From contig ML976666.1 of NCBI GenBank assembly GCA_010015655.1, forward strand, positions 114,153-178,152: a stretch of DNA of 64,000 bases, in the 5' to 3' direction. The DNA is from Bimuria novae-zelandiae CBS 107.79. Taxonomy: Eukaryota > Ascomycota > Dothideomycetes > Pleosporales > Didymosphaeriaceae. Below the pieces are notes generated by a model, which saw only the letters and a list, made by a program, of their open reading frames with translations, did not search any database and was not told the origin of the DNA. This document shows positions 34,390 through 44,134 of the stretch, in pieces (within the stretch, counting starts at the first letter, position 1; each line of letters begins with the position of its first letter). Position numbers and translations under genes: made by a program.

Positions 34390-36182
34390 TCAGAAAAACA
34401 GATAATCGTGTTGTCGCGGAAGATGAATCGAGCATGTCTGAGATCTGTTAGTAATTGGCATATACAACAATTCAATCCTGCATACGTATTCGTGCCATGG
34501 GACGTTGCGTTGGCCATCAGAATTGATACGATCTCGCCAAGTCTTCTCGAGGAGCTCGTTGATGCTATGGTATGTGATTCCAGTCATACTTTTGATGTGG
34601 TCGACATACATAATGACGTATTGTTGCTGGTGCGGCGAAGCCGTCTCCGCCGCCGCGAGAAACAGCGGAAATAACAGGCGCTTACAGTACGAAGAGTTCC
34701 TTGACACTCTGGTAGATGCATCAAGAATCGCCTCGACCGGAGCTCGGATGCGGGGGTCAGTGCAGGGTATGCTGAACGGATCCGGAAATCGAAGCACTCG
34801 TAAAATTGCTACCTGTCGGAAAGCCTCTCCTAAATGTGTCCACTCTAGGTCTGCGTTAGGGTAACGACCACTAGAGGGATCCCAAGCCTGCAAGTGAAGT
34901 AGTGTCTCGTCAAGAGATGATTGAAATCGTTCCTTGTCGAGTTCATTGGCTAGATATTCTTTGCCTGCAGCAAGAGTGTCGCTGATAGCTATAAAGACTT
35001 CCACGGGACATCCAACCAAGGAGGTCAAAGTCGAATTTGCTGAAGTGGCAACGAAGTGACGCACATTCGCCGGAAATGCAAGTTTTTCAGCACCACTGAA
35101 ACCGCGGAGAAGATCGAACCTTATCACATCAGTAAGTAGGGTCCGCTATCTAGCAACAGGCGGAAGAACCGACCAAGTCAAAGCTGTTACGAGGAACGTC
35201 TGGCTCGAACTCAAACAACTGGATCGCTCGACGAGGCGAGAACATAAAAAGGCCACACCATTCAAATGCGCCCCATGACTTGATCTACCGCATTCAAATG
35301 TCTGTAGCTGCTGTGAGCAAAATTTCTACCAGATGCGTCCAGTAATACTTACGTCGTGAAACACCAACATGAGAACTATTGCCAAGGCGGTTTCCTCTTC
35401 GGCTCCACTGAGAGCAAGACATTCTTCCTTCAATAGAATTGCACTCAAAGACTGTAGAGCGGACACACGATATTCCAACGCAGCCGTCTCCAGTCGGCGA
35501 TTCGGAGTTCGCTGTTGAGTGCTTATATGGCATGCTGTAAGACCTAAAACAGCCTTCAGTAGACCGGTATCGTGAAGCGCAAGCGGTAGTATGTAGGCCC
35601 TGAACGGATCGGGTCCATCATCAGTGATGATGGACAGCTTAGGGCACACGACGTTTTCATCTATCATGCGTGAGTTTACTAAACACAACGTGTTCACAAA
35701 GACTCACAATATGAGAGCAGTCCTTGCACATCTTCATCGTTCCGAAGTCTAAGATTGGTTGTTGTCAAAGGGAGCGCTTGACCGTACGCTGCAGGCAGGA
35801 GCAAATCGGTCCCCGCAGAAGACGCCGATTCTGAAGAAGCACCACCATCTGGAGAAGCTCTGAAAACGGGTTCTGCATGCGCCGGTTCTTTGCCTCTTCG
35901 TGCTTCTGCGGCACTTTCACGTCGGGCTTTAGGCCGCGATTTGCGCAACGCTCCTCCTTCCACGCCATACATCTTCACATTCAGCGAATAGCCCTCACAC
36001 ACCAGGCCCAGAGAAGTGCATCTCTTGCATTCCGGCTTCGTCCTATCGCATCTCCGACATTTCTTGCGGCATGTGCCGCACACTGGGTCTGGAAATTGTT
36101 CAGCCTGCTTGAAAAACTATCTTGGAACGTTAACCACAGGACCCTACCTACCTGTCCGATGTGTCGCCGCTGGAGCTGGCAT
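34390..36182 (-). CDS. Zn2Cys6 transcription factor with a fungal-specific regulatory domain (PF11951 type)
   Basis: Five exons fit without stops: 36182-36152, 36088-35708, 35660-35353, 35310-35174 and 35119-34390, about 528 residues. The binuclear zinc cluster spans residues 14-41 with Cys at 14, 17, 24, 31, 34 and 41 (C2-6-6-2-6 spacing, CGTCRKKCRRC...). A basic linker and an Ala/Ser-rich stretch follow. The regulatory domain contains CPKLSIITDDGPDPFRAYILPLALHD, LLKAVLGLTACHIS, HLNGVAFLCSRL and FDLLRGFSGAEKLAFP. The last exon may contain one more intron (GTATGC...CTAACAG near 34490-34450), so the C-terminus is unsure. Lying beside a Dal5-type transporter, it probably controlled that locus. 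Confidence 0.82.
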
Positions 36183-36189
36183 TGCACAA

Positions 36190-37053
36190 ACGATGCGCCC
36201 TGGAGCGTGAAATACGATGATGCGGAGTCACGGAAAGTTTCCAGGAGCGATTCCCTGGTCTTAGCTTGGGTCCACTCCGCACGAGCCTATCAGACGCCTC
36301 TATCTTCTGACCTTGTGGGGCGGCACAACCTACCATAGGTATTATTAGCACTTCCTTTGCTACTTGAGCAGTACCTTGGGAACCTTTCATGCGCATAGAA
36401 TTGTTTCAAATGATCTCACGATAACCCCAAGATTTCTTCTTGAAACCCATTCTGAGAACCTTAGCTCTTGTTGTGACGTCACTGGTGCACTTGTGCTAGA
36501 ATGTATCTTTCAATTTGGATATAACCGTACGGATCACAACAATGCTTAGATATTCAACCATTCAGAGTCCAAAAACGTGTGGTACAGCAGAAGAAAATGA
36601 GAGGGGCAACAAAGGATCGCGCAGTGTCTCAGAATTCCTTCTTGCAAAATTGCAAATTACCGGCCAACGGGTTTGAGTCCAATACGAGACAACTATTTAG
36701 TTGTAATCAGCGTGCACTTACCGTGTACGGTAAAATATGGAGAACCAGATGCTAGAAGAGAAGGAATCACTAAGCGAAAAAGGTACTGGAAGGGGTGTTG
36801 GGTTATCGAGCAAGATGTCGAATGAAGAGTACCGAATGACAACTTCAAGAAAATGGGTGGATAACGCTGTGAGTCTAGTGTTTGCTTTAATAGCACGCCA
36901 GTGTGTCTCGGACAAGTCCTCTTCGTGTCTCACGCGACGCTCGTACAGTAAGCGCGCTCCGAATCCAACATATTGCGGATCCTCATTTCTTATTGCACAT
37001 CTTTTGAAGCTTCTTCAACTCCTTGGTCGGCCGTGGCACCTTGTATTTATTTT
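36190..37053. other. Intergenic, no supported gene
   Basis: Contains the TGACGTCA site and a minus frame of 71 codons at 36718-36933, which has no motif and may continue upstream coding-like sequence in broken form. No call is made. Confidence 0.35.
36474..36481. promoter_or_regulatory. TGACGTCA palindrome in an intergenic region
   Basis: A perfect ATF/CREB consensus lies about 290 bases upstream of the Zn2Cys6 gene start. It may be a binding site or chance. Confidence 0.25.
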
Positions 37054-37467
37054 TCAAGTCTTCCTTTTCCAATCCTTGTAACAATCCTCCTTCATGCGGC
37101 GAGCCATAACCTCTTCTTCCTGTCTAACTTGCTCGTCGTTCGCTTTATGGGCCTCCATCTGCCTCTGTTCCTCTTGTTTAAGCTCATATTCAGTCTTATG
37201 GTCACCACGCAGCCCTCTCATCAGGTTCTTGTGCCTAACATTGTAACCATCGATATACAGATGTTCATTGCATCCGAGCTTGGAAATCACACGGAAAAGT
37301 CTCCCGCAGGTAGCAACCTCACAGCACACGTAGTGTCCCTTCTCCATACAACGGTTGTTTACCGTAGCTTTGCACTGGTCACAATGGTGGATGTACTTTC
37401 GACCACCTTTCTCACACTGGGTCACAGCAATGGCCATATTGCTCCCTGGGAGTGAAGCAATTGTCAC
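37054..37467 (-). CDS. Small Cys/His-rich protein with a basic coiled-coil tail, unknown
   Basis: A single minus frame of 137 codons. The N-terminal half is rich in possible zinc ligands: CEKGGRKYIHHCDQC, then NNRCMEKGHYVCCEVATCG and KLGCNEH, with CxxC and paired His. The C-terminal half is a charged Lys/Glu/Gln-rich helix (ELKQEEQRQMEAHKANDEQVRQEEE), probably a coiled coil. Directly after the stop another frame continues with coding-like basic sequence (EDLKNKYKVPRPTKELKKLQKMCNKK), so a one-base shift may have shortened the protein. The start may be Met1 or Met11. No known family was recognised. It could bind nucleic acid or protein. Confidence 0.5.
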   Translation of the reverse strand: MTIASLPGSNMAIAVTQCEKGGRKYIHHCDQCKATVNNRCMEKGHYVCCEVATCGRLFRVISKLGCNEHLYIDGYNVRHKNLMRGLRGDHKTEYELKQEEQRQMEAHKANDEQVRQEEEVMARRMKEDCYKDWKRKT

Positions 37468-38079
37468 TTTAGTTGAAGATAGTTCGGAGTTGTAATTGAT
37501 ATCGATGCGCTAATTTTTCTAAATATTCGAAGACGTCGAGGTCGTTCGGGTTGTATTAGTGGTGAGGGAATAATTTCTCTACACCGCCAGAACTAAATAC
37601 TGGACTCCTGGAGCCGCAGGTTCGCCCAGCCGTCTTATGTGATAACATTGTGAGTCCACAATGAAGTTTCAACATCCAGACGTCACACGTGATGAAGACT
37701 GGTATCACAATGCAACATTGTTTACATAGAAGGTGACCTCAAAGTTGTACTGCAACGCCATAATTTCCACGTCTAGCCTTAGCTACGTCACGACATTGTG
37801 CTTGCTGGCTAGCCCTCCACGACCGCTTGATGTCCTGGGAATACAAGCTCGGTTGGAATCTGTGACGGTTAAGTACATTCTACTCCAACAGGAGCAGAAG
37901 GTCAGCCTTTTGCTCCGCGACAGAATCCTTTCCAGCGCTTCACTAATGGTCTTCTTTGTGATACATGAGTATTACATCCCAGAACGACGGAGAGCACCTG
38001 AAGGAAAAAAACCAACATTCTAAGTATTCGTTTTGCCGCTACGGCTTGCAGTCTACGTGGTCGTAGCAACGTAAATAAT

Positions 38080-39810
38080 GCGTTTGCGACGCGCAACGCA
38101 AATAGTCGAACAGCGGAGTATACCCCAATCGGCAAGCCACTCTACAATCGACCACAATTCCCCGTTGGTATTTGGATCATACTAAGAGCTGGAGTGCCGA
38201 CCACAGTCAATTCACCATATTGTGGGCCACTTTATATCAATCTTGACGGCAGTGGCCTGACCAGCCCACGGCAAGCATCAGTCAGGTTCGCCAATGTGAG
38301 CAAACATTTTGCCGTCCTTGACGCCCGCGATGACAACGCTCTGAGAGGACTGGCTCAAGATCGGATGACATCACGAGCATACTGGGTGAATATTGTGGGC
38401 AGCGGTTTTGAGCTTCACGTTCCGGCTGGAAAGCTTGGACAATCGTTATCGTCAGAAGGCCTTGATATAGGAGTTGGTCGCATGATCTACTACAATACCT
38501 CTACTTCTGGACTCAGCTAACTCATGATTGACTATAAGAAGAACTGGGCCGAGAGTGAATATCGTATGGCAGGGCTCAAGATTAACGGCGGGTCTCTCAG
38601 TACTTCGCTACGGTTGGAGGTACAGCGATTATGCCAAACTCTTAACTGGAATTGCCTGGATGAGACAATACATCGCATTACTGGCGTTCAGCATCTTACA
38701 TACGACACGTACGCTGCTTGTGGTCAGCTATGTTCGGGAAACCCCATCACCTCCAGTACAGCACCAGCACCCATCGGTTGGGGAGAGGGTCATGAGTTTG
38801 GGCACAACTTGCAACGACAAGCGCTCAATATTTACTGGCCTGATACCCGCCTTGGAACGTAGACCGCCGCGATAGGCAGCTGGCCAAATTACGCCGTGCG
38901 AAGCACTGAGGTGTCCAACAATATTTTTCCGTACTTCAATCAGTGGGCCTACTTTCGCCTTGAGCTTCCAAGCCGCTTTGGCACTGGCAGAGATGACGGC
39001 TCATTGTGCTGACACGATGACGAGGACATGACTATTGCGTTCAGCGCACACTAGTCTGCGTACTCCAAGCTACAGCAGAACGGCCAACATGTGATTCTGG
39101 ATCACAAGTGCAAAGTAATCGACTCCTTTCCCTTGGGCACGCGTACTGACGTTATGCTCGCCGACGCAATCTGGGGTAATAATGCCTACGCTGCGAACAA
39201 CGGAGTACGTATGAGCTTATACTTTGCGCTTCCGCAGATCCTGCAAGGCAAGACGCTCGCAAATGGCGCAGTGCTTACCGACGGAAGGAACCAATACACG
39301 TTGCTGTACGCAGCGGCTCGTCTCTTCTCCATCTACGCCGCCGATCCCAACACATGGCAGACCAATGCTGCTTCGCTAGGCTTCAGTCGCTTCGGCTACC
39401 AAAATGATGCGGTTTACGGTGCAGGCTTTACAGTCAGTGACATGATTGGCAATGATTTCTTACTTGTGACCCTCTCGTTCATCACACGCTTCGATTTCCG
39501 CCCGTACTTCGCTGCGCATGGCGTCTTTTATACGTCGCTTGCGAATGCGCAAGTCACGGCCAACGCTCCGAGTGGTGGTCATAAGGCACTGGGATCACCG
39601 CATGCCGTGCTGGGCAACCAGTATCCGAAGACGAATCTTAGCATTGTAGCCGCGGGTATACCTAGGGCGTACGTGAGTCGCAACGTTAGTTTTGATATCG
39701 GCAACGCAGCAACGGCGTGGCCGGGAGCGGATAACGATAATAATGAAAGGCCAGAAGACTTGGTCGGATGGCATTCAAAGAGTTGTCCCGGCGTCATGGT
39801 GGGCGCTTGA
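38080..39810 (+). pseudogene. M60-like zinc metallopeptidase, broken
   Basis: Plus-strand pieces of one protein are spread over frames. The start region reads TAEYTPIGKPLYNRP and CGPLYINLDGSGLTSPR, the beta-domain ahead of the peptidase. The middle has NWAESEYRMAGLKINGGSL and NCLDETIHRITGVQHLTYDTYAACGQLCSGNP. The active site GWGEGHEFGHNLQ carries the HExxH zinc motif. The long last frame (39091-39810) holds the C-terminal alpha-helical part with LADAIWGNNAYAANNG and YQNDAVYGAGFTVSDMIGNDFLL. Stops at 38518-38520, around 38860 and near 39010 and 39052 break it, and a frame change seems needed near 38610. M60-like enzymes cleave glycoproteins outside the cell. Some stops replace expected Trp or Gln codons. 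Confidence 0.75.
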
Positions 39811-39812
39811 AT

Positions 39813-40827
39813 GCATCTGCCGTTTGGATTGGCTTCGTAAACTTCGATAGGTAGTTTAGTGCTAGGAGCGATTTGTAGATGCTATTGTTACACAAGCCAA
39901 CCTTCTTAGAATGCCATACGACGGAATTGAGTTCTGGTATCTCCGTTGAACAGCATCCGAATTCGTTTCCAGCAGAGGTGAAGACGGTCATTCAGACGAA
40001 CATTCGAATAAGGTGCAAACTACTTGCTTTCCTCAGTAATCTCAAATCCCCCACATGGAAACACTGATTTCGACGATATATGCTCTGCTGTTATTCCTCG
40101 GCCGGGCACCTGGAGATCGATCGTTGGATGGAATTCATAGAAGAACTGATGCGTCAAAAGTGGGAGGTATTGGTTCTGGTCGAGACACTCCAAGCTCTCA
40201 AGTGCTGTACCGGTTCACTGGCCAAGTATCCTTTCTGTACAAATATCATCCAACCGTCTCCAGAATGGACCCTGTTGATTCTTTGACAAATCCTCAGCTC
40301 CAAGAATACGCTGTTCTCATTCTGGTTAGTCGATCTATCTTTAGCTACAAGCGTTTCAGATCGCGCCCGCTAGTCTAACTAAATTGAGTATATCACTCGC
40401 CCCCTACTTGGTTTTTATTTCGCTTGCTTTCATTATCGTAGTCTATGCGCTGTCTCGTTGATGTGCGCAAAACCGTCTTGCTGCACGAAGCCAGGCTAAG
40501 GAACGATGGATGGTAGGTCTTTCTCCGCACTTTTCATGCAGCGGATGTATTGTGGCAAAAAATGAGATATCTTCCAATCGGCTGAGCTTCAACCGCAACA
40601 CATCTTGTCTCACGCGGTGTGCTTGAACCTTAACTATCAAGCAACTTTTGGACCCCATGGAGCGGGGCGTTGATGGGCTAATCGCCAGCGCAAGGCCACT
40701 TTCAAGGCGTAATAGGGCCGACGATGCCGAACGCATCAAAAAGCGCTAGGAGCCCATCATCTCGCGCGGGTAGGACTGCTTGAAACTTTCGTTTCCACCT
40801 AACACAGTTGTCTTCAGTCGCAAGATC
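39813..40827. other. Intergenic, no supported gene
   Basis: Short frames on both strands (largest 107 codons) lack motifs. The last part should contain the promoter of the membrane glycoprotein gene starting at 40828. Confidence 0.4.
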
Positions 40828-43091
40828 ATGGCGAACGATGTCTACACTGGCTTCTGGGTCGATTGGGGTGTGCCTTTCCCGAGCGATTTTCGATTGTCCA
40901 TTATGTTAACAGTAGACAGAGTCGGGAAGGACCAAGGGCGCCACACTGACCTTGCCACAACAACAAGGCTTCATTCTCGTATCGTTCCTTACGCTGTTCG
41001 TCCAGTTCTCAGGTGCCTGCTTCTGGCGCGTCGTATGCTTTATACTGCACCAAGGCCGATCGACCACCGACCCGCGCGATGGCCTGTTCCACCAGCAGCA
41101 GGCCATCCTCCGCAATGCGATCACGGCACCGAACGCGCTGTGGAACCTGGGTCGCTCTACGTTAGCGTGGAGAGGCAAAGTCGAATCCCCGTGTCGTCAC
41201 ACCATTGTGCTCTTCCTAATTACTGTCATACATATGGCCTTCTTCGGTGCGGCTGGGCTATTCTCGTCGCAGATTGCATCGACAGGCGCAGGCGCGGCCC
41301 TTGTAAGGCCAGGAGTTTGTGGGTACCCGAAGGAGATATCAAATATTCGCGCGCAAGAGGCATATAACCTTGAAGGCGAGCAGCTGGTCACTTTCAACTC
41401 GGAGGTTCTATTAGGACGCTTGACGCTCACGAAAAGTGTCGCATACGCACGATCATGCTATAACAATTACCTCGATGGCGGAGCGACCGATTGCAATATC
41501 TTTGTCCGAACGTATCTTGAGGGAGTCGGTGCTTCGGCCGTCGAAAACGCACCATGTCCTTTTGGGGGAGACGCCTGCGCGACCTCCAGCGCTGTTCGAT
41601 ACGATTCAGGAAACATATCATCAAGTAAGGACCTCGGGATCAACTTTCCAGAGGCGGAGGACGTGTCGATTCGTCGAGTGACCAGTTGCGCTCCGATCAA
41701 CAGTGAAAGATACGCGACTCTATGGAAGAAGAATCTCCCTGAAGCCTTTGGCGGGAAAACTAACACCAGCGTCCGTTTTTGGGAGTTTGGGAAGGGACCT
41801 TACGGCTGTCGAGCGACGAGCCTGGAAAACCAAACGGACGATACCACTTTCTGCATCAGCCAATATCAAAAGGACTACTGGCAAGACACATATACTGTTC
41901 TGTAAGTATTCTACATTGCGATCCTTTGGAAACGAAGTGTGATTGACAGTGGAGCAGCGCCGTAACTGCTTATGTGGTCAACAAAACAGCCAGTGATTTC
42001 ACGCCTGTTCCGGATTTCCAGCGGGATGATGCCGATGTTACTTTGATCTCAATATTCAGTAAAGCCAAGTACACGGACGTAGTAAACGACCCGCTCTTCC
42101 ACGCCCACAACAACTCCTTCACGACTGGTACCAATGGCAAGAATTTCTCTACGCCCACGACGGATCTCTCGGTCCTCGGTTGCACAGAGCAATACCAGTT
42201 CTGCAACACTGCAAATGGCAAATGTACCGAGTTAACAGGCTTGTACCGTGTTCTGAAAACGGTCGAGGACGGTGATCTGGAACTTTCGCCACAGCAAGCG
42301 GCCACATTCCGCGTCGTGTGGAAAGCGGCGTGGAGTATGGTGCTCCAGTGGGCAACCACGATCCTGGATAACTCACTCCTGCTCGCGCAAGACTTCGTTT
42401 TCACGATGAAATCCACCACATCGTCTCCGCTACCTGATGCGCAATGGATCCAAGAAGCGCATAATCTGCACAATCTGTCCCTTGCCGTGCTCCAGCGCCG
42501 TGTGAACGAATTCTCATCGCCCGAAAATTTCGACATCAGGCCAAATCTCAATTCGTTGGAGCAGATGGACACGCCAACAGACGTGTATGAACTGAATATC
42601 TGCCAACATCAAAAGATACGGTCGACCGCGCACGTCAGCGTCAGCGTGCTCGGTATGTGTATAGTTCTCGGCGTGGGTTCGATACTGATATTGCTGGACT
42701 GGACGCTCATACAGCAGGTAAGTGCTGCAGATCAGACTCACAACTTCCCTGACCATGGTAGATCTTTTGGTTCCGCTCCGTCACACACCTCAGGCAGGCG
42801 AAGAAGGCGGACTGGATGGCAACGGGAACCTTGCAGCTGCATCGACAAGCATTGGAGGCAAGAGCCATCGGCCCTTGGAACCTAGGCGATTACCTATTCC
42901 CGGTGCTGGCAGAGAGAGGGAGGATATTCCTAGGATTGGGCGTTAGACCGGATCCCCCCGGGCATTCCAGTGTGCAGGACGAGGGCTCTGACTACAATTC
43001 GAGGACAGCGTATAACGGTGGTAAGTATGCAGCGGTATCGGAAGAGATCATCTTGGAACCGTTGAATGATCCCAAGGGCTGGGCGCATTAG
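40828..43091 (+). CDS. Large predicted membrane glycoprotein, function unknown
   Basis: Four exons (40828-40867, 40920-41901, 41958-42717, 42762-43091) join in frame into 703 residues. After a short N-terminus (YTGFWVDWE) there is a first membrane helix (GFILVSFLTLFVQFSGACFW) and, after a basic loop, a second (TIVLFLITVIHMAFFGAAGLF). Roughly 450 residues follow with many Cys and N-x-S/T sites, probably outside the cell or in the lumen. A third helix (VSVLGMCIVLGVGSILILLDW) leads to a cytosolic tail of about 120 residues. No catalytic motif was recognised. Such three-helix proteins with a big Cys-rich ectodomain look lineage-specific in fungi. The first junction (TGG G|AG) rests on frame and signals only. 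Whether it is a receptor, adhesin or something else is unknown. Confidence 0.78.
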
Positions 43092-43129
43092 AGCAGTCAA
43101 TAATGAAGGTCTTCATTACACATGCATCC

Positions 43130-44134
43130 TCATTCCTTCTTCAGGTCAGGAGGTGGAACAGAGTACCGTGTAAACTCTTCTTCATCCTTCAAGTGCTCGA
43201 CTTTCGTGTCAATCCGGTGCATGCAGCTCCACTCGTCCAAGTATAGCTCCTGTACAAGGTTCACGCTCCCGAAGTATTTCTCCCCAATACCGGTGCCAGG
43301 TAGATCAGGGTTAAGCTTGAAGGCTTTACTGCTGCTATGCAAAGCGCTGTGTTTCTCGAAATGCTCCAGGCTTCCAACCGCCCATAGCATCCGCTCATCG
43401 CCAGCGTAGTATTCTCTCAGGCGTTTGCGACGGATCTGTTTCCTCGTTTCCTCCTCTGCAGCGGCTCGGGACGTTGGGTAGTCATCTGCAGCCAGACGTT
43501 CACCCTTCGTAAGCCGCTCCTTGTTCTTCTTCATAATATCTTCGCTCTCGCTTTGTCACTTCAGCCGGAGGGTCCGTAGGAGGGCCTCTTCACGGAAGAA
43601 GAGAGTGTACGCATGCCGCCAGTCGAATTGTATTTGTCGCATTGCGATATTTATATCGAGTCCGGGGAGTTCGGTGTCGTTCACGATGTTGTCGACTCGT
43701 ATTGTATAGTTCGGCATCTGTGGCTTCCATTCGTTGACGTTGCTCTCCCATCTCTCCATGATCCTATCGTAGTCTTTCTTCCTGCCGCCAGCGATGTCGC
43801 TCTTTCTACGGTGATCCTGAAAGCACACCAGCGTCTTTTCTCTTTCACCGTTCTCCAGTTTTATGCCCAGCGCGAATCGAGCGAACGACGTGGGTACTTC
43901 TGGACGCTTGCTCTTCCCCCCTTGATTGTACTTCTCGAGGTGGAAGTCGATATGCGTGTTACGAATAACTGACTCGGCGAAGACTTGCTCGGTATATGCT
44001 CGGAAGTGCGTGGATACATTTCGGCATACTGTCCAAAGATGGTTGAGGTCGGTGTTGTACGTAAGAATGCGAATCCAGATTTCTGGAGGCAGGGAAGGGC
44101 ATCGTGAAGTGCATTTCTGGTCCATGAGATTCAA
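43130..44134 (-). pseudogene. F-box-like protein gene interrupted by an in-frame TGA
   Basis: A minus frame of 192 codons (44134-43556) and one of 134 codons (43534-43130) are in the same phase. They are separated by one TGA at 43558-43556 and seven codons (QSESEDI). The N-terminus (CPSLPPEIWIRILTYNTDLNHLWTVCRNVSTHFRAYTEQVF) resembles an F-box, which would link targets to SCF ubiquitin ligase. The rest is highly charged with RRKRLREYYAGDERML near the end. No GT-AG intron removes the stop. TGG to TGA by a C-to-T change on the other strand is a likely origin. Alternatively the 192-residue form is functional. Confidence 0.6.
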
